From contig NZ_BIFT01000002.1 of the NCBI RefSeq assembly GCF_003967575.1, positions 2,356,001-2,420,000 on the forward strand: a DNA stretch of 64,000 nt. Direction: 5' to 3'. A program made the position numbers and the translations under genes. Position 1 is the first letter of the stretch; each line of letters starts with the position of its first letter. Below are positions 19,701 through 28,702 of this stretch, piece after piece. Source of the DNA: Dictyobacter alpinus (GTDB lineage Bacteria; Chloroflexota; Ktedonobacteria; Ktedonobacterales; Ktedonobacteraceae). The notes beneath the pieces are model-generated. The model made no database searches. It worked only from the letters and a program-made list of their open reading frames with translations, and was not told the DNA's origin.

Positions 19701-21431
19701 CTGCAACAGGCTAAGATCGAGGTCATCCGCGTCCAGGCTGATTCAAGTTTTGCCTGCCTGGATAGTCATCGTTTCCATATCAGGGCTGATGTGCAGGATG
19801 ACTACGTGGCATTGGGCAAAGCCCTGGAGCAACTGCCGCCAATCAGTACCGTGCTGCATCTCTGGACTACCCAGGCAGAACAGGCCACCGCCAGCGACGC
19901 TGCCACATTCCAATTCTGGCAAGATCGTGGTTTGTATAGCTTGTTGTTTCTGACGAAGGCCCTTGGCGCGCAGCTCTATGATACCCCGATCACCATACTG
20001 GTTGCCTCGACAGGTCTACACGAGATTACCGGTCGAGAGCTACTCACTCCCGAAAAAGAGACCTTAATGGGGGCCTGTAAGGTCATTTCGCAGGAGTATT
20101 TGAATATTACCTGCCGTTGTATTGATTTTGAGCAATGGAGCGATCAGGAGAGTACCTGGCTGGCTGAGACGCTGCTGGCTGAGCATGGAACGGACAATAG
20201 TGATTATGTTGTGGCCTACCGTCAAGGGATGCGCCATCGTCAAGCGTTTGAGCCTGCTCCGCTTTCCCTGCCGCCGGCCCATAGCGCTCGTAATGTTTTC
20301 CGACGACATGGCGTCTATCTGATCACCGGTGGCCTGGGAGGGGTTGGTCTGGTGCTTGCAAGCTATCTTGCTCGTGAAGTACAGGCCAGGCTGATCCTGG
20401 TCGGACGGGCGGATTTTCCTGCCCGTGAAACATGGTCCGATTGGCTGCTTACCCATGACGAGCATGATAGTACACGGCAGCGTATTGAACAGTTGCAAAC
20501 CATTGAAGCGCTGGGCGGACAACTCATGATCGCGCAGGCAGATGTGGCCGACCGCCAACAGTTAGAGGCCGTTTTTGAGCAGGCAGACAGACAATTTGGT
20601 CGTATCCATGGCGTGATCCATGCCGCTGGAACCTCGGCCAGGAGCGCCTTTGGCACCATCCAGGAGCTTGAGCGCGAGCAATGCGAACAACACTTTCAGC
20701 CGAAAGTCTATGGTCTGTATGCACTGGAGCAAGTTATTGGTGAGCGTGACCTCGACTTCTGCTTGCTCTTCTCCTCGCTGGCATCGATTCTGGGAGGACT
20801 TGGCTTTGCCGGTTATACTGCTGCCAACATCTTTATGGATGCCTTTGTGCGCAAACATAATCGTGAGGCAGCGACACTTTGGACAAGTATTAACTGGGAT
20901 ACCTGGTCACTGAAAGCCGATGCGCACGGTGCCCTGGGGGCTACTGTGGCCGAGTTTGCTATGTCACCTGAAGAGGGCGCGCAGGCCCTGCTACACATCC
21001 TGGCGTATCGGAATATCACCTATCTTATCAACTCGACCGGTGACTTGCCCGCTCGTATTCGCCAGTGGATCAAATTTGAGGGTGAGAAGCAAGCCGAGCC
21101 TGCGGTGAACGAGCGGCGTGACGTTCCACGACCATATATGTCAACTGACTATGTGGCGCCGAGCGATGGTTATGAACAACTCGTCATTGATGCCTGGCAG
21201 CAGATATTAGGTATCAACCATATCGGGGTGCAAGACAATTTCTTTGAACTGGGAGGCCATTCCCTGATGGGTACCCAACTCATCTCGCGGCTGCGCAAAA
21301 CCTTCCAGATGGAAATTCCGCTCAGTACCCTTTTTGACGCTCCCACGGTCGCCGAGCTTACCGGTATCATCAAAAATATGGTTATTGAAGAAGCTGAGAA
21401 ACAGAGCACAAAGGAGGCTGTAACCAACTAA
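16794..21431 (+). CDS. Type I modular PKS, 1545 aa: KS-AT-KR-ACP (module 5)
   Basis: Single module starting at an ATG after AAAGGGGATACTCT, 12 bp downstream of the previous stop. KS occupies about 15-440 (Cys184 in TFCSTSL, EAHGTGT, KPNVGHLD). The AT keeps a catalytic serine (Ser641), but its signatures are GYSQGEY and YALHS rather than GYSLGEY and HAFHS. It is therefore not a standard malonyl-CoA AT; GxSQGE is commonly linked to non-malonyl extender units. KR follows (GGLGGVG, Tyr1341 in GYTAAN), then ACP (Ser1490 in GGHSL). There is no DH or ER. I infer this AT is the best in-window candidate for loading the hydroxymalonyl unit made by the downstream cassette. Confidence 0.95.
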   Translation: MTSSSEQDAYSTAIAIVGMSGRFPGARDTSTFWENLMGGVKSIRRFSDEELLAAGVDPEQLLAPDYVKAGAILDDVEKFDAAFFGFSPRDAEIMDPQHRFFLECAWEALEDAAYDPATYPGLISVFAGSGFSTYLINNLYQNPALADIADPLLSAIGNERDSLASMVSYKMNLKGPSFSVHTFCSTSLVAVHLACQSLLNYESDLALAGGVAIHVPHLAGYTYKEGGIVSPDGECRTFDASARGSVVGNGIGVVTLKRLSEAIEDRDHIYAVIRGSAANNDGSQRVSYTAPGLNGQSEVIAEAIGNAGVDIESISYLEAHGTGTRLGDAVELAAMKKAFAASTDKTGFCAIGSVKPNVGHLDRASGVTGLIKTTLALQHKRLPPTINFEHTSADIDLEHSPFYVLTQAREWISPTDEPLRAGVSSFGLGGTNVHMVLEEAPVREVHGETRPWQLLLLSAKTEQALDAATLKLATYLQRDDVDLSDVAYTLQVGRSTFNYRRMLVCKDKQEALRNLQIPAQDPLMSKHQTTHDSTVAFLFPGLGEHYSGMAQDLYQQEPVFRETVTSCCTWLEQHLQINVLEYLYPAQGRGRRKTVHGHAAGDVAMPSTIELADLALFIIEYALARLLMSWGIQPAALCGYSQGEYVASCLAGIFSLEDALWLVAQRARLIATQSSGAILAVALAADTVQSYLDEELSLAAINGPKLCLLSGSIQAIEDIEERFAQQEVECQRLDVAYALHSTQLAHLQAQLTALVGSRQLHAPQIPLLSNLTGDWMTAEQATDPAYWAQHMSQTIQFAVGVERLIHETKHILLEVGPGQALSAILSQHPDNHDTGRIISTLPAANQPRFASAHVLKALGQLWLEDVVPAWSQFYEHEQRQRISLPTYPFERQTYWVDPPQRQLTIQPTGSVSQKQSASATGKKVDPADWFYRLHWEETPSLSLPTAGKQSGPWLVFDDLTSIGDAIIQRLQQAKIEVIRVQADSSFACLDSHRFHIRADVQDDYVALGKALEQLPPISTVLHLWTTQAEQATASDAATFQFWQDRGLYSLLFLTKALGAQLYDTPITILVASTGLHEITGRELLTPEKETLMGACKVISQEYLNITCRCIDFEQWSDQESTWLAETLLAEHGTDNSDYVVAYRQGMRHRQAFEPAPLSLPPAHSARNVFRRHGVYLITGGLGGVGLVLASYLAREVQARLILVGRADFPARETWSDWLLTHDEHDSTRQRIEQLQTIEALGGQLMIAQADVADRQQLEAVFEQADRQFGRIHGVIHAAGTSARSAFGTIQELEREQCEQHFQPKVYGLYALEQVIGERDLDFCLLFSSLASILGGLGFAGYTAANIFMDAFVRKHNREAATLWTSINWDTWSLKADAHGALGATVAEFAMSPEEGAQALLHILAYRNITYLINSTGDLPARIRQWIKFEGEKQAEPAVNERRDVPRPYMSTDYVAPSDGYEQLVIDAWQQILGINHIGVQDNFFELGGHSLMGTQLISRLRKTFQMEIPLSTLFDAPTVAELTGIIKNMVIEEAEKQSTKEAVTN

Positions 21432-21474
21432 TTATCGGGCAATGTAGCATAGTATAAAGAGAAAGAGGTAGCGA

Positions 21475-24400
21475 GTGTTTTCAGACAACAAAGGTACCCC
21501 TCCTGATAATGCAATTGCGATTATTGGTATGTCGGGCCGTTTTCCAGATGCAAAGAATATCGACGAGTTCTGGCATAATATCCGTTCTGGCATCAGTTCT
21601 ATTCGTCAATTTACTGACCAGGAACTACTGGCCGCTGGTGCTGATGCAGAAGCGCTGAAGCAGCCAAACTACGTCAAAGCAGGGGTAACTCTGCCGGGCA
21701 TCGAGTTATTTGACGCCCAGTTCTTTGGATTTTCGCCACGTGAAGCCGAAGTAATGGATCCACAACAGCGCCTCTTCCTGGAATGTGCGCAAGAAGCTTT
21801 AGAATGTGCTGGCTATGATCCTAATACCTATCAAGGCTTGATTGGCGTCTTCGCCGGCAAAGGTGGAAATTCCTATCTGGTCGAGCATCTGGTGCCAAAT
21901 CGAGCATCCATTAACACGTTGCAGGCGTCAACCGGCAATGATAGTGACGCGCTGGCATCAACCGTCGCCTATAAACTGAATCTCAAAGGACCAAGCATTG
22001 CGATCCAGACCTTCTGCTCAACGTCGCTAGTCGCCATCCATTTCGCCTGTCAGAGCCTGTTAAATTATGAGAGCGATATGACCCTGGCCGGTGGGGCCGC
22101 CATTCAGATTCCGCATGGTACTGGCTATCTCTATGAGGAAGGCAGTATTTATTCTCCAGACGGTACCTGTCATGCCCTTGATGCCAATGCACAAGGGAGT
22201 GTCATGGGGAGTGGTGCAGGCATTGTGGTATTGAAACGCCTGGCGGATGCGCTGGACGATGGCGATCAGATCTATGCCCTGATTCGTGGTTCAGCTGTGA
22301 ACAATGATGGCACGCTACGTGTCAGCTATACCGCGCCAGGACTCGATGGTCAGACTGAGGTGATTGCAGAAGCTATTGGCAATGCCGATGTTCCAGCCGA
22401 GTCGATCAGTTATATTGAAACGCATGGAACCGGCACAAAACTGGGTGATGCTGTTGAATTATCAGCGATGAAAAACGCCTTTGCCTTGAGCACCACAAAA
22501 CAACAGTTTTGTGCGATTGGCTCGGCCAAGCCCAATGTCGGCCACCTTGATCGTGCCTCTGGAGTGACCGGTCTGATCAAAACCATCCAGGCACTGCAAC
22601 ATAAAGTCCTGCCTCCCAGCTTAAACTTTACCCGCGCAAACCCTGATGTGCAGCTTGAGCAGAGTCCTTTTTATGTGAATACACAGCTTCAGGAATGGAG
22701 CAACGAGGACGGTCCCAGGAGAGCAGGGGTCAGTTCTTTTGGTCTGGGTGGCACCAATGCGCATGTCATTGTGGAAGAAGCGCCTGAACGTCAGCCCGGT
22801 AGTGCCTCACGGACCTGGCAACTGTTACTGCTTTCGGCGCGTACTGAAAGCGCATTAGAGGCCGCCACGACCAACCTGCAAAACTACCTGCAGCAGCATC
22901 CAACTGCAGAGCTGGCCGATATTGCCTACACCCTGCAGGTTGGGCGAGCAACCTATAATTATCGGCGTGCTATCGTCTGTCAGAGTAGCGCAGACGCTGT
23001 ACAGATTCTGGAAACAAAGCAGACACCGATCCGCCAGGAAACCTTACGTGGTCGTGGCGTGGCCTTCTTGTTGTCAGGTCTGGAAGAGCCGGCGGTCGGC
23101 ACTGCCCAGGAGCTGTATTCCACAGAGCCAGCCTTTCAAGCTGCCATCGACACCTGTAGTCAGATAGTACAAGAGCGCTTTCAACTTGATCTCCTGGCTG
23201 CACTGTATCCTGAATGCCAGACGCGACAGCGTGGAGGGCATCTCTCCAGAAAGCATCGGCACGGCAACGCCAAAGCGCCTGAAGCTATGGCTGATCCTCT
23301 ACTAGCCCAGATGGCTCTGTTTGCCATTGGGTATGCATTGGCACAACTCTGTCAAAGTTGGGGCATACAACCACAGGCCATGCTTGGGTATGATCTGGGT
23401 GAATATATTGCAGCCTGTCTGGCCGAGGTCCTTTCACTGGAAGATGCCTTGAAATTGACCATGTATCGAGCGCAGCTGGCCGTACGTTTGCCTGCGGGAG
23501 CGATGATGATCGCCTCACTCTCGCCCGAGACGGCAGAACCATACCTCAACGAACAGATCACATTAGCGGCTACGCACCGTCCCAACTCCTGTGTCCTATC
23601 AGGATCCGATGAGGCCCTCGATTTGCTTGCCAGTCAGTTATCAGGCCAGGGGATATCCTGTCAGATGCTGCCAACCAGGTATGCCTGGCATTCCTCACAA
23701 CTTGCAGCCGTGTGTACTGAGTTCAGAACCTTTGTCCAGAGCCTGCAATTGCAGGCACCCACGACTGCCTATATATCCAATGTGACTGGCAACTGGATTA
23801 CTGCCGAGCAAGCCATGGACCCTGACTACTGGGTACAACTGCTATGTCAGCCGATACGATTTGGTAACGGAGTGGCCCGGCTCTTGCAGGAGACGGATAA
23901 CCTGCTGCTAGAAGTAGGATGTGGTCCATTCTTGCGCACCATCAGTGCCCAGCATCCTGCCTGTCCAAAGGACCGTCTGGATTGTGTATTGGCGACCCTT
24001 CCGAATACCGCCGATACCGCGCAAGCAAATATGGTGGCCATGCTAGGTGGACTCTGGGCAGCAGGTACATTTATTGACTGGTCAGCCTTTTATGGTCGTG
24101 AACAGCGCCAGCGTCTGGCCCTGCCTACCTATCCGTTTGAGCGCCAGCGCTACTGGCTTGAGACGCGCAAAGCCTTGTATGAAGAGCAAGTCAAGCATCC
24201 TACAGACGATGATTGGGAGAAGCTGCCTGATCTCGCTGATTGGTTCAATATCCCTTCCTGGAAACGATTACCCATTCCTGTTGGTGGTAGCACAAGCTCT
24301 CATGGCTCATGGCTCATCTTTGCTGACGAGCAGGGTGTTGGACAGGCCCTTATTGAGCAGTTGCGTGCGCATGGGGAGGATGTTGTTGCGGTCATGCCGG

Positions 24401-26115
24401 GTTCAGGCTTCCAGCAGCAAGGGAGCAATGCCTATTGTGTGCGCGTAGACGTGCGTGGTGATTATACCCGGCTGTTTCAAGCGTTGCAGGCAGATGATAA
24501 GACACCTGAGCATATTGTGCAGCTCTGGAATGTTGCTCCAATCCAGCCAGCAACACAGCAAGTACGGCCCGAACAAGGATTAGTGCCGGTTCTGGCTTTA
24601 ACTCAGGCGATTGCTGATAGTGCCTGTACGCAGTGTGCCCTGACCTTTATTGTGAACGGACTCTGGCGTATCCTGGGCACCGAACAGGTGCAAGCAGAGA
24701 AAGCGTGTATGCTGGGGCCTACTCGTGTCATTCCCCAGGAGTACAGTAATATTACCTGCCGCTGTATCGATATCGTCTTGCCAGAACATGGTGGCGTAGC
24801 AACGCAGCTGGTCGAGCAACTACAACAAGAACTTCTCTCCGCCAGCACTGATGTCGTGCTCGCCTATCGTGAGCAATCACGGTGGGTGCAAACCTTTGAG
24901 GCCATGCCCTTACCGGGTTCCCCGCAGCCGCTGAGCCCTTTCCGCCAGAAAGGCATCTATCTTATCACTGGTGGCTTAGGTGGGATCGGGTTGGCTACCG
25001 CTGATTACCTTGCGCGTAACGTGCAGGCTCGCCTGGTCTTAACCTCGCGCTCTGGTCTGCCTGAACGTGAGCAATGGGCCACCATCCTGCAGACGACAGG
25101 CAGTGAAAAAGGGACAGGGCGCATGATTCGTCAGGTGCTTGATCTGGAAAAGCATGGTGCGCAAGTGCTGACCTGCGCCGTAAATGTCGCGGATGAGCAA
25201 GGGATGGCACAAGTGATTGCCCGGGCTCAAGCCACTTTTGGTCCTCTCAACGGCGTGATCCATGCCGCTGGAATTCCTGCCTCGGGTCTGATTCAGCAGA
25301 AAGCGGCTGAGGATGCCCGGCGTGTGCTGCAACCTAAGATACAAGGAACCCAGGTGCTTGAACGTGTCCTGGCGGACGTCCCGCTAGACTTTCTCGTGCT
25401 CTTCTCCTCGACCAGTTCTGTCACTGGTGGAGGACCTGGTCAGATTGATTATTGCGCGGCTAACGCCTACCTGGATGCACATGCTCAGCAGCATAGTTCC
25501 AGGCAACGTAAAACCGTGGCGATCAACTGGGGCGAATGGCAGTGGGATGCCTGGGAAGATGGCTTGCAAGGGTATCCCAAAGATGTCCAGGAATACTTCA
25601 AGAAGAGGCGTGCCAGTGTTGGTATCTCCTTCGATGAAGGCATGGAAGCCCTTACCCGCATTCTGACACAGTCATTGTCGCAAGTCATTGTTTCAACCAC
25701 CGATTTTCAGCGCGTGGTGACCAATAGCAAGCATTTTTCAGTCTCAACGGTCCTGGAGAAATTTCATGATCTCCATCAGGCAGATAGCAAACATCAGCGA
25801 CCTGTCCTGGCCAACGATTATGTTGCTCCCGGCACTGAAGCTGAAGGCAAACTTGTCACCATCTGGGAAGAGCTTTTAGGCCTGGAACAGGTGGGTATTC
25901 ACGATAACTTCTTCGAACTGGGTGGAAATTCCCTGATGGGTACACAGCTCATCGCACGTTTCCGTAAAGCTTTCCAGGCAAATCTACCCCTATCACTTGT
26001 CTATGAAGCCTTAACCGTGGCGGAGCAAGCGCAAACCATCCACCGATTATTGGATGAGCCTCATAAAAGCTCTGCGGATAGTAGAAACGCACAAAGCGCG
26101 GTCTCTGTACGATAG
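21475..26115 (+). CDS. Type I modular PKS, 1546 aa: KS-AT(Ser to Asp)-KR-ACP (module 6)
   Basis: The GTG start at 21475 follows AAAGAGGTAGCGA. KS spans about 12-435 (Cys181, ETHGTGT, KPNVGHLD), KR carries GGLGGIG and Tyr1326 in IDYCAAN, and the ACP serine is Ser1486. The AT nucleophile motif reads GYDLGEY: codon GAT at 23392 puts Asp640 where the catalytic serine should be. The N-terminal AT motif, normally FPGxGxQ, has become LSGLEEP. The histidine motif is YAWHS. The AT should therefore not form an acyl-enzyme, and the ACP would have to be loaded by another AT or by direct transfer from the discrete ACP. This is the last PKS before the extender-unit genes and the NRPSs, so it probably hands the chain to the serine NRPS. 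Confidence 0.95.
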   Translation: MFSDNKGTPPDNAIAIIGMSGRFPDAKNIDEFWHNIRSGISSIRQFTDQELLAAGADAEALKQPNYVKAGVTLPGIELFDAQFFGFSPREAEVMDPQQRLFLECAQEALECAGYDPNTYQGLIGVFAGKGGNSYLVEHLVPNRASINTLQASTGNDSDALASTVAYKLNLKGPSIAIQTFCSTSLVAIHFACQSLLNYESDMTLAGGAAIQIPHGTGYLYEEGSIYSPDGTCHALDANAQGSVMGSGAGIVVLKRLADALDDGDQIYALIRGSAVNNDGTLRVSYTAPGLDGQTEVIAEAIGNADVPAESISYIETHGTGTKLGDAVELSAMKNAFALSTTKQQFCAIGSAKPNVGHLDRASGVTGLIKTIQALQHKVLPPSLNFTRANPDVQLEQSPFYVNTQLQEWSNEDGPRRAGVSSFGLGGTNAHVIVEEAPERQPGSASRTWQLLLLSARTESALEAATTNLQNYLQQHPTAELADIAYTLQVGRATYNYRRAIVCQSSADAVQILETKQTPIRQETLRGRGVAFLLSGLEEPAVGTAQELYSTEPAFQAAIDTCSQIVQERFQLDLLAALYPECQTRQRGGHLSRKHRHGNAKAPEAMADPLLAQMALFAIGYALAQLCQSWGIQPQAMLGYDLGEYIAACLAEVLSLEDALKLTMYRAQLAVRLPAGAMMIASLSPETAEPYLNEQITLAATHRPNSCVLSGSDEALDLLASQLSGQGISCQMLPTRYAWHSSQLAAVCTEFRTFVQSLQLQAPTTAYISNVTGNWITAEQAMDPDYWVQLLCQPIRFGNGVARLLQETDNLLLEVGCGPFLRTISAQHPACPKDRLDCVLATLPNTADTAQANMVAMLGGLWAAGTFIDWSAFYGREQRQRLALPTYPFERQRYWLETRKALYEEQVKHPTDDDWEKLPDLADWFNIPSWKRLPIPVGGSTSSHGSWLIFADEQGVGQALIEQLRAHGEDVVAVMPGSGFQQQGSNAYCVRVDVRGDYTRLFQALQADDKTPEHIVQLWNVAPIQPATQQVRPEQGLVPVLALTQAIADSACTQCALTFIVNGLWRILGTEQVQAEKACMLGPTRVIPQEYSNITCRCIDIVLPEHGGVATQLVEQLQQELLSASTDVVLAYREQSRWVQTFEAMPLPGSPQPLSPFRQKGIYLITGGLGGIGLATADYLARNVQARLVLTSRSGLPEREQWATILQTTGSEKGTGRMIRQVLDLEKHGAQVLTCAVNVADEQGMAQVIARAQATFGPLNGVIHAAGIPASGLIQQKAAEDARRVLQPKIQGTQVLERVLADVPLDFLVLFSSTSSVTGGGPGQIDYCAANAYLDAHAQQHSSRQRKTVAINWGEWQWDAWEDGLQGYPKDVQEYFKKRRASVGISFDEGMEALTRILTQSLSQVIVSTTDFQRVVTNSKHFSVSTVLEKFHDLHQADSKHQRPVLANDYVAPGTEAEGKLVTIWEELLGLEQVGIHDNFFELGGNSLMGTQLIARFRKAFQANLPLSLVYEALTVAEQAQTIHRLLDEPHKSSADSRNAQSAVSVR

Positions 26116-26144
26116 TTTTATTAGCAATATGGAGGGATAAAACA

Positions 26145-26996
26145 GTGAGTAAACAAATTGTTGGTGTAGTTGGCGCGGGTGTTATGGGCGTTGGCGTGGC
26201 CCAGGCCCTGGCACAATCAGGATTTCATGTCCTCTTGCTGGACATATCGAATGAGCTCCTGGAGCATGCAAAAGAAGAAATTAGCAACAATCTTCGTTTC
26301 CAGCGCATGTTTAACAAGGGGCAACAGCAAGAAAGCATTCCCCTGATTATTGAGCGCATCACCTTTGTGACCGATTATGCGCCATTTGCGGATGCCGACT
26401 TTGTGATTGAGAACGTCACCGAGAAATGGGAGATCAAGAAGCAGGTGCACGAGCGCTTGAATGAAGTTTGCGCAGACCACTGTGTCTTCGCTGCCAATAC
26501 TTCAGCCATCTCTATTACGCGTCTTGGTTCACTGCATCGTGATCCAACGCACGTACTGGGTATGCACTTTATGAATCCTGTTCCTCAGAAAAACACCGTT
26601 GAAGTGATTCGCGGCTATCATACAAGTGCAGAGACCATCGAAACCGCCCAGAATCTCCTCAAAGCCATGGGGAAAGAAGGGATTGTCGTCAATGACATGC
26701 CAGGTTTTGTCTCGAATCGTGTGCTCATGCTTACCGTGAACGAAGCTATTTATCTCGTTCAGGATCAAGTTGCGGCGGCGGCCGACGTTGACAAAATTTT
26801 CCGTGAGTGCTTTGGCCATAAGATGGGACCCCTGGAAACCGCTGACCTGATCGGTCTGGATACCATTCTTTATTCGGTTGAAGTGCTCTATGAGAGTTAT
26901 AGCGACAGTAAATACCGTCCCTGTCCACTCCTCAGGAAGATGGTGGATGCTGGTCTGTATGGTCGTAAGAATGGTCAGGGTTTTTATGCTTATTAA
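26145..26996 (+). CDS. 3-hydroxyacyl-CoA dehydrogenase family protein (FkbK/ZmaG type), hydroxymalonyl-ACP pathway
   Basis: A 283-residue NAD-dependent dehydrogenase with an N-terminal Rossmann motif (VGAGVMGVGVAQ, about 7-18) and the helical C-terminal domain of the 3-hydroxyacyl-CoA dehydrogenase family. GTG start at 26145 after GGAGGGATAA, 29 bp behind the last PKS. In FK520, ansamitocin and zwittermicin clusters the equivalent enzyme oxidises glyceryl-ACP at C3 during synthesis of methoxy- or hydroxymalonyl-ACP. The assignment rests on the family plus the adjacent ACP, acyl-CoA dehydrogenase and FkbH-like genes; alone it would be only a generic 3-hydroxybutyryl-CoA dehydrogenase. Confidence 0.85.
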   Translation: MSKQIVGVVGAGVMGVGVAQALAQSGFHVLLLDISNELLEHAKEEISNNLRFQRMFNKGQQQESIPLIIERITFVTDYAPFADADFVIENVTEKWEIKKQVHERLNEVCADHCVFAANTSAISITRLGSLHRDPTHVLGMHFMNPVPQKNTVEVIRGYHTSAETIETAQNLLKAMGKEGIVVNDMPGFVSNRVLMLTVNEAIYLVQDQVAAAADVDKIFRECFGHKMGPLETADLIGLDTILYSVEVLYESYSDSKYRPCPLLRKMVDAGLYGRKNGQGFYAY

Positions 26997-27043
26997 TTGC
27001 AGTCGTCAGTTTTCATTGCAAATGTAGAAAGAGAGTATTCATC

Positions 27044-27301
27044 ATGAACACACAAGAAATTCGTGACAGCATTCGTGCATTCTTGACCTCATTTTTTCCT
27101 AACCTTGATGTTACCGACGATCAGGATATCTTTGCGCTGGGCTTTGTCAACTCGCTATTCGCTATGCAACTCGTCCTTTTTGTCGAAAAGAAGTTAGGGG
27201 TCAGTCTGGATAATGAGGATCTTGATATCGATAATTTTCGCTCAATTGATGCTATTACGCGTTTGATTGAAAGTAAGAGTGTAGTTAAGGCTGATGCCTG
27301 A
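27044..27301 (+). CDS. Discrete acyl carrier protein (FkbJ/ZmaD type)
   Basis: An 85-residue acidic carrier protein. The phosphopantetheine site is the serine in FVNSLFAM near residue 38, in the expected position for a short ACP. It lies between the hydroxyacyl dehydrogenase and acyl dehydrogenase genes, the arrangement known from alpha-hydroxymalonyl and methoxymalonyl extender cassettes, where glycerate from 1,3-bisphosphoglycerate is carried and oxidised on this ACP. The C-terminal tail is short, and the gene is followed by a GC-rich palindromic element rather than directly by the next gene. Confidence 0.88.
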   Translation: MNTQEIRDSIRAFLTSFFPNLDVTDDQDIFALGFVNSLFAMQLVLFVEKKLGVSLDNEDLDIDNFRSIDAITRLIESKSVVKADA

Positions 27302-27334
27302 GTACTTTGTCAAACTTCGTTTGATAGGTTGTGC

Positions 27335-27411
27335 GCCCGCTGCGCGGGCGGGAAGGGGAGAAATCGGGGGCACAGCCCCCGAACCCCCAGTCAAGGGGCT
27401 GCTGCCCCTTG
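27335..27411. repeat. GC-rich cluster of three small palindromes (REP-like element)
   Basis: Three perfect palindromes lie in 77 bp: GCCCGC-TGC-GCGGGC (27335-27349), GGGGGC-ACA-GCCCCC (27366-27380) and CAAGGGGC-TGCT-GCCCCTTG (27392-27411). The surrounding G and C runs contrast sharply with the AT-richer neighbouring intergenic DNA. The element lies in the 210-bp gap between the ACP and acyl-CoA dehydrogenase genes. It resembles dispersed extragenic palindromic repeats; whether it is repeated elsewhere cannot be seen here, and it occurs only once in the window. Confidence 0.6.
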
Positions 27412-27511
27412 CACCCCCGCTTTGTGCGTTGATGGCTGTTACTGGCATGTTGATCAATTGATGTCTGGCAGAAGATTTGTATGAAAAATGTTGTGTTAAG
27501 AGGGGAAGACT

Positions 27512-28663
27512 ATGGTAATAACGGCTATCAATGAAGAACAGGAGACTGAACGCAGGTCTGATTATCGAGCCTTTGTTGATCAGTACATTGTTCCCTATGC
27601 CGATCAGTATGATCGTCAGGCCAGTACGCCGCCGGAGTTAATCCAGCGGCTGGCTCGACAGGGATATCTGGGGGCTTTAATCCCCACTTGCTATGGTGGT
27701 TCCGGCCTGGATATGGTCACATTAGGCATCTTAAGCGAAGAGCTTGGACGCGGCTGCTCATCGATTCGGAGCCTTTTAACGGTCCATAGTATGGTTGCCT
27801 ACGCACTATTACGCTGGGGGAAAAAGTGGCAGCAAGAACGCTGGCTCCCTAAACTGGCGAGTGGTGAGATGATTGGAGCATTTGGTCTGAGCGAACCCAA
27901 TGTTGGCAGTGATGCCAAAAGCATTGAGGCTACCGCCACCATCCAGGGCGAGGAGTATGTCCTTAATGGGCGTAAGAAATGGACTACCTATGGGCAGATC
28001 GCGACCCTCTTCCTGATCTTTGCCCAGTGTGATGGCAAGGTTTCAGCGTTCCTGGTAGAGCGTGACACGCCCGGTTTCTCGGTTGAGCCACTGCATGGCA
28101 TAACTGGCACGCGAGCCTCAATGTTAGGTGAACTCTTTATGCATGAGTGTCGGATACCCAGGGAAAACCTTATTGGTGGTCGAGGTTTTGGCCTGGCTTC
28201 CGTGGGGACCTCTGCCTTAGATATCGGGCGCTATACCGTAGCCTGTGGGTGTGTTGGCCTTATTCAGTCCTGTCTGGAAGCCTGTTTGTCCTATACCAAT
28301 AGTCGGCAGCAATTTGGCAGCTATCTCAAAGACTTCCAGCTCACCCAGCAAATGATTACTCGTATGATGAGTGATGTACGGGCCGCTCGATTACTCTGCC
28401 AGCAGGCAGGCCAGCTAAAGGATAGTGGAGATCCAACGACAATTATGGAGACCTGGATCGCGAAATATTTCGCCTCAACAGCGGCGGTACGGGCAGCCAA
28501 TGATGCCGTCCAGTTGCACGGAGCCAACGGGTGTACCGAAGACTATCCAGTGCAGCGCTACTTACGAGATGCGAAAGTCATGGAAATCATTGAAGGCAGC
28601 ACGCAGATCCAGCAAATATCCATTGCCCAATACGGATATCAGCAATACAGTATGACCCATTGA
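27512..28663 (+). CDS. Acyl-CoA dehydrogenase family flavoenzyme (FkbI/ZmaE type)
   Basis: A 383-residue acyl-CoA dehydrogenase with the family landmarks: FGLSEPNVGSDA (about 128-139) in the substrate/FAD region, RKKWTTYG (about 155-162), and the C-terminal segment with LHGANGCTEDYPVQRYLRDAK and EGSTQIQ. ATG at 27512 is preceded by AGAGGGGAAG. In hydroxymalonyl and methoxymalonyl cassettes the homologue catalyses the second oxidation of the ACP-bound glycerate-derived unit. A generic fatty-acid role is possible from sequence alone, but its place between the discrete ACP and FkbH-like genes argues for the extender pathway. Confidence 0.88.
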   Translation: MVITAINEEQETERRSDYRAFVDQYIVPYADQYDRQASTPPELIQRLARQGYLGALIPTCYGGSGLDMVTLGILSEELGRGCSSIRSLLTVHSMVAYALLRWGKKWQQERWLPKLASGEMIGAFGLSEPNVGSDAKSIEATATIQGEEYVLNGRKKWTTYGQIATLFLIFAQCDGKVSAFLVERDTPGFSVEPLHGITGTRASMLGELFMHECRIPRENLIGGRGFGLASVGTSALDIGRYTVACGCVGLIQSCLEACLSYTNSRQQFGSYLKDFQLTQQMITRMMSDVRAARLLCQQAGQLKDSGDPTTIMETWIAKYFASTAAVRAANDAVQLHGANGCTEDYPVQRYLRDAKVMEIIEGSTQIQQISIAQYGYQQYSMTH

Positions 28664-28702
28664 CGGTCCTTTGGTATTGGTTGGAGAAAGGATAGGAGAT
28701 TC

